Part shown: positions 54,239 to 64,000 of the stretch, piece after piece
Layout: each line of letters begins with the position of its first letter
How positions within the stretch are numbered: position 1 is the first letter of the stretch
Assembly: GCA_001931905.2 (NCBI GenBank)
Contig: MSJI02000233.1
Span: 32,680-96,679 of the forward strand
DNA from: Cladosporium sp. IMV 00045
Taxonomy: Eukaryota > Ascomycota > Dothideomycetes > Cladosporiales > Cladosporiaceae
Reading direction: 5' to 3'
DNA length: 64,000 nucleotides
Program-made: the position numbers and the translations under genes
The notes under the pieces: generated by a model
Seen by the model: only the letters and a program-made list of their open reading frames with translations
Told to the model about the DNA's origin: nothing
Database searches by the model: none

Positions 54239-55946
54239 ATGCCTTCGTTCATGCAGCAGCTCCTTCTGGCGGCTCTCCCGACCTTGGCATTGGCCGCCTC
54301 AAACCCGTCCGTGGAGGCCAGCAATGGAGTCTACCAAGGCGTGAGCAACGAGCACTACAAGCAGGAGTTCTTCCTCGGAATCCCGTACGCCCAGCCTCCT
54401 ACTGGTGACCTTCGCTTTGCCTCGCCTAAGGCTCTTACGGAGAAGTTCGATGAACCTCGCGACGCCACTCAGTACGGCAATGCGTGCATTGGATATGGCT
54501 CAGACACCGAGAACCTGGACGCACCTCTCTCTGAGGACTGCCTTACATTGAACATCGTTCGCCCGGCGGGTACTCAGCCCGGTGATGACCTTCCTGTGGG
54601 CATCTGGGTCCACGGCGGAGTAAGTTTCCGAAACAAACATCTCTGAGAACGATACTAACCATTCGCAATAGAGCTACAAGATGGGTAGCTCCAGGGATGT
54701 AAGGTATAACCTCACCAACACCGTGGAGCAGTCCGTCCAGGAGGGCAACCCTATCATTGCCGTGTCTATCAACTACCGTGTGTCGTACTGGGGTTTCCTC
54801 TTCAGCGAAGAGATGGCGGAGGAAGGCTCTAGCAACATGGCTTTCAAGGATCAACGTATGGCTTTCCAGTGGATTCACGACAACGTGGCCGCGTTCGGTG
54901 GCAGCGCCAACAAGGTCACCGTCTGGGGCGAGTCCGCCGGTGCTCGCTCTCTCGGAATGCAGCTTATCGCATACGACGGCAAGCACGATGACCTCTTCCA
55001 GCGCGGAGTCTTCGAGAGCGGCAGCCCCGTCGCTCGCTTCTTCAAAGCCGACGACTGGCAGGAATACTTCGAGGCGCTGCTCGAGGCAACAGACTGCGAC
55101 GGTGCTTGTGACCCCCTTGCATGCCTGCGTGAACTGCCGTGGGAGACTCTCAACGACGTTTTCAACGGCACCACTCCCTTGAACGTCACTTCTCCTGAAC
55201 TGAGTGCCGTCATCGATGGTGACTTTATCACTGGCCCTCCCGTTCAGCTCCTGCGCGAAGGCAAGTTCGCTCACGTCCCGCTTCTGATGGGCAACAACTT
55301 CGACGAGGGCACAGCCTATGGCAAGCACGGCATCAACACCACTGAGCAATTCGAGGACTACCTCAAGACCCTCGACATCGACGAGGCCACGATCTCCAAC
55401 ATTACCTCCATCTACCCAGATGACCCCTCCGTTGGCATTCCTGCCTCTCTCGATGGCCGTCCCACTGGATCCTCGCTCGCCGAATACGGTGCTCAGTGGA
55501 AGAGGTCTGCTGCCTTCGCCGGAGACTACCAACAGCACGCAGGCCGAAGACTACTCGCTGAGACGTACGCCAACGCCGACATTCCCGTCTACTCCTACAG
55601 GTGGAACGTTTACGTCGCTGGCCTTCCGCCAATCCTCGGCGCGACTCACTTCCAGGAGGTTGTTTTTGTTTTCAACAACACCGACGGTGTCGGATACCCC
55701 ACCAACCCCTTCGAGGGCAAGCCCGAGAGCTACAAGGAGCTGGCCGACCTGATGAGCCGCATGTGGGTGACTTTCATGGCCAAGGGCGACCCTAACCTCG
55801 ACGACGCCACCGCCTGGCCCAAGTACACGCTCCCGCAGCCCGAGAACCTCGTTTTCGATGCCAACAAGACCGGTCTTTCTTACGTTGAGAAAGATGACTA
55901 CAGGCAGGAGGGCATCCAATTCATCCTTGACGATGTCTTCGCTTGA
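54239..55946 (+). CDS. Secreted type-B carboxylesterase/lipase
   Basis: Two exons (54239-54619, 54672-55946), 551 residues. The 52-nt intron has GTAAGT and AATAG ends and joins WVHGG-SYKMG. A signal peptide (MPSFMQQLLLAALPTLALA) is followed by the alpha/beta-hydrolase of the carboxylesterase family PF00135: FFLGIPYAQPP, SEDCLTLNI (type-B signature 2), the nucleophile elbow GESAGARS, the acidic residue in NNFDEGTAY and the catalytic His in GATHFQEV. Several Asn-X-Ser/Thr sites are present. It should hydrolyse ester bonds of lipids or plant-derived esters outside the cell. Family relatives include fungal lipases and cholesterol esterases; specificity cannot be read from sequence. Strong C-ending codon bias suggests high expression. 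Confidence 0.94.
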
Positions 55947-56572
55947 TCGAACAGGCAGGCAAGCCATCCATAGATAATCCTTTGCTAGATATACCCGACC
56001 ATAGATTGTACAGTAAGCCAATACAAAAGTTAACTGTGTACTCTTGTATACCCTAGCCTTCTCACGATGAGCAGCACATCCTCCGGGTGAGGTGTGCGAT
56101 CGTCTCGTCTTTACTGCCAACTTTGGCTTAACGAGTGAACGACAGATTTCCTCTATGCAATCGAACACGACGATGCCGTCATGCCAGATTACATGGCAAG
56201 TCTGAAGAACCAATGCAGAGAAGACCAAGTTCTGATGTTGATCAGAAGCGAGCTGCGGCAGAAGCAGCTGTTGCCGTCCAATCCCACATGCAGCGCCGCA
56301 GAAACCTTTGCCAGTGTTTCGGTACGCGATATGTCAGATAAGTGGCAATTCTTCCATGTGATCACCGTTGAATTGCGCAAGGACGTTGAAGTCGACGAGT
56401 CGTTTCTTCCAAGTGATGATGTGTCCAGTCGTTATCGATAGCGGGGCCGCAGATCCCCGAGAAGCCTAGACCCCTTTTTTTGGTAACACCTATCGCTTCA
56501 CGCACTAAATCCAACCACCACCACACCACCTTCATCCTTCAATACTCACCGGCCAGCCCGTCAGCATTCAAG
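55947..56572. other. Intergenic, promoter of the methyltransferase
   Basis: 626 bp. No gene supported. The last 100 bp are a C/A-rich leader typical of fungal housekeeping genes. Confidence 0.5.
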
Positions 56573-58281
56573 ATGGGTGTCGACGCGGATCTTGCGAAGG
56601 ATATCAACTTCATCCAAACGCCCGCCGCAAAGCCTTCTTCTTTCGACCAGCAGGATTGCAATGTCCCCACGACCAATGTATGCCTAACTTAATATTTAAG
56701 CTCACCGCCTCTGTTCTACAAGCTGATCTGACATTCACTTCAATAGTCGCCAGCCATCAAGAATGCACCTCTCCCCGCTGAAGCTCCCGGCTTCAACACC
56801 TTCAACAATTGGATTCTTCTGACTGTCCTCATTGGTGTGCCATGGTTCGTGGGCCGCCTTGTTGGTGGCGGCTGGAAGACCAAGGTGTTCTTCGGCATCG
56901 TCCTTCTCTTCCCTATCTTGATTGTCATCTGGACCATCACTTCTACCTACAGCCCGCGTGTTTCCGACAAGGCCAAGCTTCCCAACAGGCCCATTGAGTC
57001 TTACATCAACTTCCAGACTGATGAGCTGAAGCGCGACTACTATGGCAGGAAGAAGGTTCCCCTCCAGGACTTCTCCGAGATGTACATCAATGGCGAGGCC
57101 GATGTCAACGGCGACTTGCTCGACGTTCTGGAGTACCGTCACGACTGGTCTCACTTCGCCCTCACCTGGTCTTTTATGAAGTTCCTTCTTGGTACCTTTG
57201 CCCGCGATGTTCTCATGCACACTAGAGAGCAGGACATGGAGCAGATCCGTCCCAACTACGACAGCGGTAACGATCATTACGCTTACTTCCTCGGCCCTCG
57301 CATGATTTACACCAGCGGTTTGATCTCCGACACTACCCGTGAGGAGACTCTTGAGGAACTGCAGGACAACAAGATGGCCGCCGTCTGCGAGAAGATTGAC
57401 CTGAAGGAAGGTGAGAAGATGCTCGACATTGGCTGTGGCTGGGGTACCCTCGCCAAGTTTGCCTCTCTCAACTACGGCGCCAAGGTCACCGGTGTCACCA
57501 TTGCCGAGAAGGGAGCTGCTTACGCCACTGACGCCCTGCGCTCCGCCGGCGTCACCGAGGATCAGAGCAACATCCTGTGCATGGACTACCGCGACATCCC
57601 CGAGCAGAAATTCAACAAGATCACCCAGCTTGAGATGGGCGAGCACGTCGGTGTCAAGAAGCTCACCGGCTTCTTCCGCCAGTGCTACGACATGCTCGAG
57701 GACGATGGCGCTATGTACGTTCAGCTTTCTGGTCTCCGCCAGGCTTGGCAGTACGAGGACTTTATCTGGGGCATCTACCTGAACAAATACATCTTCCGTG
57801 GCGCTGACGCCTCCACCCCGCTTTGGAATTACATTCGCTCGCTCGAGAGGGCTGGTTTCGAGATCAAGAAGTGAGTCAAACTAATAGAAGAATGCAAATT
57901 TGAGACATGACTGACCTTCCACAGCGTTGACACCGTTGGTGTTCACTACTCCGCTACTCTCTGGAGATGGTACCGCAACTGGGTCGGCAACGCCGACACC
58001 ATCAAGGCCAAATATGGCCAGCGCTGGTTCAGGGTAAGTTACACGATCTGTTCTTATCGGATATCTTCACCAGTGTTTCTAACAAACTTTTCCAGATCTG
58101 GGAGCTCTTCCTCGCATGGTCCGTCATCGCCTCGCGCCAGGGTAGCGCCACCTGTTTCCAGATGGTCGTCGTCAAGAACCTCAACTCCACCCACCGCATT
58201 GATGGCGTCGCCTCGCAATTCGGCCTCTCCGGCGCTATCGCCAAGGCCAGAGCCGCCGGCAGGGGTGTTCTTCCCAACTAG
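56573..58281 (+). CDS. Sphingolipid C9-methyltransferase
   Basis: Four exons (56573-56677, 56747-57870, 57925-58033, 58096-58281), 507 residues, the usual length. Two N-terminal membrane helices (WILLTVLIGVPWFVGRLVGG and VFFGIVLLFPILIVIWTI) anchor it, probably in the ER. A linker (YYGRKKVPLQDF) leads to a cyclopropane-synthase-like SAM methyltransferase domain with the SAM motif MLDIGCGWGTLAKF, GVTIAEKG and the segment EMGEHVGVKKL. The C-terminal exons supply WRWYRNW and helices. The enzyme adds the C9 methyl branch to the sphingoid base of fungal glucosylceramides, which affects hyphal growth and, in several pathogens, virulence. All three introns are 50-70 nt with GT-AG ends. Confidence 0.95.
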
Positions 58282-59035
58282 ATGCAACATACGGAAAATG
58301 TGTAAGCATGTTGCCGCTTACTCGCACATTTCGACACGTGCGTTGAGCATGGAGCCAGCGCCTGGCCACCGCTGGCTAGTAAATGGTGGCCTCGAAAAGC
58401 ATTTCAGAATAGAGGAGCTGGCTCGAAAAAAATCGCACTTGCATTTGTTGACACTTGCATCGCTTGCCATGTTTTGTCTATGACCGATCGATAAATGTCA
58501 ATGCATGAAGATAGCTTTAAGTAGCTGACGAGATACATTAAACGTATGACTTGTTTGCAGATACAATTCGGGTGGGTGACATGCTACATGGAGGACCTCC
58601 AGCTTCGAAGATCGTGTTGTGATGGTCAACTGCATTCAAAAGGGTGCTAGCTCCCCTAAGTCGTTCAGATATTGGTTATTAGTTGCTTGCTTGCGATGCT
58701 ACTGGTCACGTGCTCAGCACGACCGGCCTTTGAAACCAAACTTACCTTCGCCGGCTCCGTGTAAGCGAGCCTCGGGTCCGGGCGATATCGGCCTCGCAAT
58801 GAAACTCTACTTACTTTGGAGGCACTCGGACGTCCATCCAGATATTACTTCTCGTATTTAAGCTCTGGCTTTGAGATGAAGTGAATGCTTGGCTTATCAG
58901 ATTTTTCTTGATCTCTTGATCTGATAATTTCTAACATTTGTATCACCCTACCACTTCGGTCGATATTGGCTTTTTGATACACGATCGTTCTTTGAATGCT
59001 TGTCAATCTCAGTTGGTTTATCTGTCGAAAAAGCG
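58282..59035. other. Intergenic, contains the SIT promoter
   Basis: 754 bp without a gene. Two GATA elements are listed separately. It is the 3' flank of the methyltransferase and 5' flank of the siderophore transporter. Confidence 0.55.
58894..58927. promoter_or_regulatory. Two inverted iron-GATA (SreA-type) sites
   Basis: TTATCAGAT at 58894-58902 is the reverse complement of ATCTGATAA, and ATCTGATAA itself is at 58919-58927. Both match the ATCWGATAA consensus known for the fungal iron-responsive GATA repressor (SreA/SRE). They face each other 16 bp apart, about 110-140 bp before the siderophore-transporter ATG. Repression of the transporter under iron sufficiency is the expected effect (inference). 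Confidence 0.7.
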
Positions 59036-60967
59036 ATGGAGTCGCGCGCGGCCGCAACTACGCGTGAAGATCCCACTTCCCACGGAAAGACGATCGCAGG
59101 TGTTCAAGGAGAGGCTACAGAGGCGAGCGATACGCTCAGCAGTAATAATGACAGAAGTCATCCGGAAGATGATGTATCGCCAGGCGTCGCACGTATCGCT
59201 GCTATCAGCCATAACATGACCCGAGCAGACCGCATTGGAGTCTTCATCGGAGTATTCCTGATCGCTTATGCTTATGGCTTGGACGGCACCATTCGATCGA
59301 CATATCAAGTATCATAGCAATTGTCTTTCAATTCTCTTAATATCAAAGCTGACTTTTACAGACAACAGCACTAGCCGACTTCGACAACCACTCCCTCATC
59401 TCAACCATCAACGTGGTCCGCACCGTCATCGCCGCCGCAGCGCAACCCACGGCCGCCAAAATCGCAGACGTCTTCGGCCGTCTGGAACTCGTATTCGTCT
59501 CGGTCGCTTTCTACGTGGTTGGAACCATCATTGAAACTTTCTCGCACACCGTCAGTGCTTTCTGCGCGGGAGCGGTCATCTACCAAATCGGCCTCACCAT
59601 CATCACCTTCTTGGTCGAAGTCATCGTGGCGGATATCAGCTCGTTGAGATCGCGCTTGCTTTGGTCGTATATTGCCGCAACGCCTTTTATTATTAATACT
59701 TGGGTGAGCGGCAATATTGCTCAGAGCGTGCTTGATACCACGACTTGGAGGTGGGGAGTGGGCATGTGGGCGATCATTTACCCGGTCCTGTCGATGCCGC
59801 TTGTGATTTCTCTGCTGGTGGCTGCTCGCCGTGCAAGCAAGAGGGGCGATTTGGATGGTTTGAAGCTGGCTGGCCATCGGCGTGGTTTCAGACTGGCATG
59901 TCTCGACTTATTCTGGAAACTTGGTGAGCCAAAGAACTACTTCTGTACGAGAATTTGATGCTGTGCTAACAGCCCACCGACCAGATCTCATCGGCGTCGT
60001 GCTCATCATCGCAATGCTTGCTCTGATCCTCGTCCCCTTCACACTCGCCGGCGGACAAAGCCAGAACTGGCGCAACGCACGCATCATCGCACCGCTGGTC
60101 ATAGGACTCTGCCTGATCCCAGTCTTCATCATGTGGGAACGTCGGGGAGCACCGCACCCGCTCATGCCATTCCACTTGCTGAAAGACCGCGCTATCTGGG
60201 GGTCGCTCGGCGTTGCCTGGATGTTGAATTTCATCTGGTACATGCAAGGCGACTACCTGTACACCGTCCTCGTCGTCGGTTTCGACGAGACTGTGAATTC
60301 TGCTACTCGGATTGCTTCGCTGTATAGTTTTGTCTCTGTCATCACCGGCGTGGCTCTAGCGCTGGTCACCCGCTGGGGTGTTCCGTACCTCAAGCCCTTT
60401 GTCGTTTTCGGCACACTCATGTTCATGGTCGCTTTTGGCATTCTCATCGAATTCCGCGGCGGTACTGGTCATGGCAGCTACGCCGGTATCGTGGCAGGGC
60501 AATGCGTGCTTGGATTCGCCGGTGGTCTCTTCCCATATCCCACGCAGGTGCTTATCCAGGCTGCTACAAAGCATGAACATCTGGCGCTGGTTACCGGTCT
60601 CTACCTCGCATTCTACAGCGTCGGTTCAGCTTTTGGCAACACCGTCTCGGGCGCCATCTGGACGCAGACTTTACCTGCAAAGCTGAACACCGGCTTAGCT
60701 GCAGTCACCAACAATGCCACAGTCGCGGTTGCTGCGTACGGGGATCCGTTCACGTTTGTTGCAGAGTATCCAGTGGGGACTCCGGAACGCGCCGTCGTGA
60801 TCGATGCCTATCGGAGCACGCAACGGCTTCTCTGCGTGTGCGGTATCTGCCTGTGCACGCTGCTGGTCGTGTTTGCAATGGTGCTGCGCAACCCGAGATT
60901 GGGTAAGGAGCAGAGCTTGCCAGACGCCGAGGTCAATGAGCGTGCAGATACTGGGTCGAGAAGATAG
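59036..60967 (+). CDS. SIT-family siderophore-iron transporter
   Basis: Three exons (59036-59308, 59362-59923, 59985-60967), 605 residues. Introns of 53 and 61 nt join [13 protein letters not shown] and LFWKL-DLIGVV. A hydrophilic N-terminus of ~65 residues precedes about 14 membrane helices. Family marks are [20 protein letters not shown] in helix 1, [37 protein letters not shown]-type loop ([10 protein letters not shown]), [16 protein letters not shown] and a late extracellular loop with YGDPFTF. It takes up ferric siderophores by proton symport at the plasma membrane or endosome. The siderophore is not predictable. The neighbours are unrelated, so it is not within a siderophore cluster. 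The promoter has two iron-GATA-like sites. Confidence 0.92.
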
Positions 60968-61336
60968 CTTCGAGCTCATAAAGGTGCGATGATTTAGATC
61001 GAATGTGATTAGCCTCTCAGTTTAGTAAGAACTCGGAATTAAACGCCTGAATTCTGGAAAGTCACCTTCGTAGATCTGCTCGTGTGCTACAGCTATATCA
61101 TGAGCTCTTCAGTATTCCAAATTTTGCTTTTGAAGTATGGAAATGCCATGCTGGACAGTTGTGCTGGCAAAAGGCTAAATCGTTGTGGAAAAGTGCAATG
61201 ATGATTAGATAAAGCAAAAAGACTCGTGACTGCATATGAACATATGATTAACCGACTGTTCGGCCGTTGAAGTGGCACCTTGACATCCTACGCCAGCTCA
61301 AAACCAGAGGAGGGGCCAAATATAATTGGCAAACGC
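60968..61336. other. Convergent intergenic region
   Basis: 369 bp between the ends of two convergent genes. AT-rich parts may hold polyadenylation signals. No gene seen. Confidence 0.5.
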
Positions 61337-64000
61337 TCACAAGCGACTCTCAAGTCCACTCCAACCTCTCTGGCCAGGCCAGGTAGCATCAGGCCAAACC
61401 AAGGCTAAAGCCTCCCAGATATGTCCGACATGAACGATCTCCAGACCCTCTTTAACCTCGTCAGGAAGATCCTTTGCATCCTTGCGGTTCTGCTGCGGCA
61501 AGAGAACCTTCTTGCAGCCTGCCCTCAGCGCACCGATCAGCTTCTCCTTGATTCCGCCGACGGGCATGACCTTTCCGCGCAGGGACACTTCGCCTGTCAT
61601 GGCGAGCGTCGGTGGTACAGGCTTTCCGCTGAAGAGAGAGATGAGGGCGACGGTGTGCGCAAGACCCGCGCTGGGGCCATCCTTGGGGATTGCACCGGAA
61701 GGACAGTGGACGTGGATGGAGCGGGACTTCATGATGTCTTCGTTCGGGTCGTGAGTGAGAGCCAGTTCGTAAGCGTGAGATTTGACCCACGTGAGTGCAA
61801 CCTCGACACTCTCCTTGAGCACATCGCCGAGCTTACCGGTGAGTTGCACGCGGCCTGAGCCGGGCATGTCAGCCATTTCGATGAATAGTATACTACCCTG
61901 TGCGCCGGTACTGTATGCAACGAGGCCGGTGACTACACCTGGGGCGAGGGAATGAGCGGCAAGCTCTTCTTCGAAACGCTCAACGCCGAGTATGTCTTCG
62001 AGATCTTCGAGACTGACGGCTGATGAGTAGGCGGGAAGTGTGTTCGTGTCTCGTGCTTCGGCAAATTGAACAGCTTTGGCACGGCACACACTGCCGATCT
62101 CGCGTTCGAGATTACGGACGCCAGATTCTCGGGTGTAGGAGGTGATGACCTTGTCAACCACAGGATCGGTAAGTTCGACGTTTTCAGGTTTTAGGCCGTT
62201 GGTGGTAATTTGCTTGGGAATGAGGTGACGCATGGCGATATGGCGCTTCTCGAGGGTCGTATAGCCTGAGAGTTGGATTGTCTCCATGCGGTCCAAGAGG
62301 GGCGGGGGAATGGTGTCCAGTGAGTTTGCGGTGGCAATGAAGAGAACCTTGCTCAGATCTAAGGGTATGTTGACGTAGTGATCAACGAAGGAGTGATTTT
62401 GCTCGGGATCAAGGACTTCAAGCATGGCGGCTGACGGATCGCCGTGGTTCGAGGCAGCTCCTACCTTGTCGATCTCGTCTAGCAGGAAGACCGGGTTAGA
62501 AACGCCGACCTTCTTCAGGCCATTGACGATCAAGCCAGGCATGGCAGCAACATAAGTGCGGCGGTGGCCTCTGATCTCAGCCTCGTCACGAACACCACCC
62601 AAAGACAAGCGGTGGAACTGTCGACCAAGCGCAGTGGCAACTGATTTTGCCAACGATGTCTTTCCGGTGCCAGGTGGGCCCACCAACAACAGAATCGGGG
62701 ACTTATCGACGAGCTTCTTGTGTTGCAGCAGCTTGATCTCTTGAGGAGTCTGCTCTCTGGGTGGCTCGACCTTTTCAACCTCCTTGCTTGAAGGAGCATC
62801 CTCGCCATCGCTAGCTTCAGACGACTCGGTCTGCTCCTCCTTCTTCGGCTGTGAAGCTTCCGCAATAGCTTTGATCTGGTTCTCCAGATCCATGTTGACG
62901 GCCTGCTTGAGCTTCAGCACAGCAAGGTATTCGAGCAGTCTCTTCTTGATCTTCTCCAGTCCATAGTGGTCGTCATCAAGCTGGCTCTTTGCTCTAGATA
63001 GTGTAGCGGCATCCAGATTGTCTTCGGTCATCTTCGACCATGGGATCTCAGTCAGATTCTCTAGGTAATTCCTGATGACTTGGTGTTCGGCTTGTTGTGG
63101 ATTCATCTTCGCGAAGCGCTTAAGCTCACGATCAGCGACCTTCTGTGCCTCGGGAGTGAGTTTGGCATCGTCAAGCTTCTTCTTCAACTCGTCCGCCTCG
63201 TTTGGCTCGTCCTCCTGCCCTCCATTGCCACCAAACCCAGCAGGGAGGCCATTATTACGATTACCAGGCATCTGTCCGCCACCGAGTGCGCGGAACCTCG
63301 GATCTCTCCGGAGTTTGTTCAGAGTCTCGGGATCGACACCGCCAGCTTGTGGCAGGTTAGCGGAAGAGATGGACATGATCCGGCTGTTGCCCTGTATGCT
63401 GCCAATTTGACGTTGAAGTATCTCAATGGCTCTCTCCAGTCTCTCTTGTACGGGCAACGCAGCCAGGATCCGTAGCTTGTCCTCATGTGTGCATTCAATG
63501 ATGTTCGTCATGAAGTCTGCGAGCACACCGGCGTCCTGTAGATCTTTCCGCACGATGTAGAGCTCCAGACGTCGAGCCAGGATGGGCGACAGCGACATGC
63601 TTGGTCCTCGTGGTAGCAGAGCTGACAAACGCACAAGTGCGATCAGTTCGCGGGACAACTGCTTGAGCTGAGCGAACATCTCGACAACGTCCACATTGCT
63701 CTCCGATACCGCCTCATCCTCATGCAATACAACCTGCGCTTCGAAGTATGGGCGTTCCTTCACCATCTTTCCAATCTTGAAACGACTGACACCCTCTACC
63801 ATCAAGTTCAACTCTCCAGGTCTCTTGCCTTGTACCCCAGTGACCCTCGCCATTGTACCATACATGAACAGATCCGGTTTCCTGGCGAGGCCCGGGTCTG
63901 TCTGACCGGCGGCAGTTCTGTTGTCCTTGGCATCGCCATTCTCGATGAGCTGCTTGCCATCGGGGCTGAGGTATGGGCTGTTGAGCGGCACGCAGCCTAC
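61337..64000 (-). CDS. Lon protease, peroxisomal type (5' end outside window)
   Basis: Open to the right edge, so the N-terminus is missing; at least 886 residues are present without an intron. The LonA substrate-binding region ([24 protein letters not shown]) is followed by a coiled-coil region, then the AAA+ module with Walker [25 protein letters not shown] (Walker B) and [15 protein letters not shown]. The protease domain has the catalytic Ser in [11 protein letters not shown] and Lys in [15 protein letters not shown]. The chain ends in SRL, a C-terminal peroxisomal targeting signal (PTS1 type), marking the peroxisomal Lon that degrades damaged or oxidised matrix proteins, not the mitochondrial Pim1. 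A Glu/Ser-rich insertion lies before the Walker A region. Confidence 0.94.
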   Translation of the reverse strand, partial: VGCVPLNSPYLSPDGKQLIENGDAKDNRTAAGQTDPGLARKPDLFMYGTMARVTGVQGKRPGELNLMVEGVSRFKIGKMVKERPYFEAQVVLHEDEAVSESNVDVVEMFAQLKQLSRELIALVRLSALLPRGPSMSLSPILARRLELYIVRKDLQDAGVLADFMTNIIECTHEDKLRILAALPVQERLERAIEILQRQIGSIQGNSRIMSISSANLPQAGGVDPETLNKLRRDPRFRALGGGQMPGNRNNGLPAGFGGNGGQEDEPNEADELKKKLDDAKLTPEAQKVADRELKRFAKMNPQQAEHQVIRNYLENLTEIPWSKMTEDNLDAATLSRAKSQLDDDHYGLEKIKKRLLEYLAVLKLKQAVNMDLENQIKAIAEASQPKKEEQTESSEASDGEDAPSSKEVEKVEPPREQTPQEIKLLQHKKLVDKSPILLLVGPPGTGKTSLAKSVATALGRQFHRLSLGGVRDEAEIRGHRRTYVAAMPGLIVNGLKKVGVSNPVFLLDEIDKVGAASNHGDPSAAMLEVLDPEQNHSFVDHYVNIPLDLSKVLFIATANSLDTIPPPLLDRMETIQLSGYTTLEKRHIAMRHLIPKQITTNGLKPENVELTDPVVDKVITSYTRESGVRNLEREIGSVCRAKAVQFAEARDTNTLPAYSSAVSLEDLEDILGVERFEEELAAHSLAPGVVTGLVAYSTGAQGSILFIEMADMPGSGRVQLTGKLGDVLKESVEVALTWVKSHAYELALTHDPNEDIMKSRSIHVHCPSGAIPKDGPSAGLAHTVALISLFSGKPVPPTLAMTGEVSLRGKVMPVGGIKEKLIGALRAGCKKVLLPQQNRKDAKDLPDEVKEGLEIVHVGHIWEALALVWPDATWPGQRGWSGLESRL

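Noticed and set aside
54543..57646. Long minus-strand frames at 54543-55538 and 56735-57646
   Set aside because: Shadows of the biased carboxylesterase and methyltransferase genes on the plus strand.
1..64000. CRISPR arrays, rRNA, integrated virus
   Set aside because: No regularly spaced repeats, rRNA signatures or viral protein motifs were found on either strand.

Overview
The window comes from a haploid-type filamentous ascomycete nuclear genome, most likely a Dothideomycete (the class is an inference from gene content). Signs are short GT-AG introns (about 50-90 nt), an EF-hand NADPH oxidase, a sphingolipid C9-methyltransferase, a siderophore transporter, a PTH11-type membrane protein and small secreted cysteine-rich proteins. 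No bacterial operons, rRNA, CRISPR array or intact transposon were seen. Two runs of 20 N show that this is a scaffold.

Layout. 0.7-4.6 kb: an unknown SAM-like protein and a TPR/SET-MYND protein. 4.6-17.2 kb: a gene-poor tract dominated by a 4.3-4.4 kb sequence present twice in tandem (7178-11546 and 11567-15864). The 20-N gap lies exactly at the junction. Each copy carries one conserved zinc-ribbon micro-protein and one tRNA-Ser(AGA). 17-31 kb: a CCC1/VIT iron transporter, a damaged secreted acid phosphatase, an N-terminally anchored multicopper oxidase, a 2-Cys peroxiredoxin with a long tail, a vacuolar-type amino-acid MFS transporter, an unknown acidic protein, an intron-containing tRNA-Met and a Dal5-family permease. 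31-37 kb: Mediator subunit 9, cofactor-independent phosphoglycerate mutase, an unknown membrane protein and a membrane-protein fragment.

37.9-44.3 kb is accessory-like. It holds a small unknown protein, a divergent pair of secreted 10-cysteine proteins, a frameshifted short-chain dehydrogenase, a C2H2 zinc-finger gene with an assembly gap in its intron, and a possible orphan exon. 45-53 kb: a NoxC-type NADPH oxidase, a VOC-family protein, a PLP aminotransferase and a PTH11-like protein. 54-64 kb: a secreted type-B carboxylesterase, sphingolipid C9-methyltransferase, a SIT siderophore transporter and a peroxisomal Lon protease cut by the window edge.

Genes are individually transcribed. Functional threads are iron handling (CCC1, possibly the multicopper oxidase, and the siderophore transporter with two iron-GATA-like sites in its promoter), redox (peroxiredoxin, NOX, peroxisomal Lon) and secreted or surface proteins typical of a fungus living with a host or on a substrate. 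The strongest leads are the paired 10-cysteine secreted proteins (38661-40057), the tandem repeat that looks like two diverged haplotypes joined in assembly, and the candidate SreA-type promoter.
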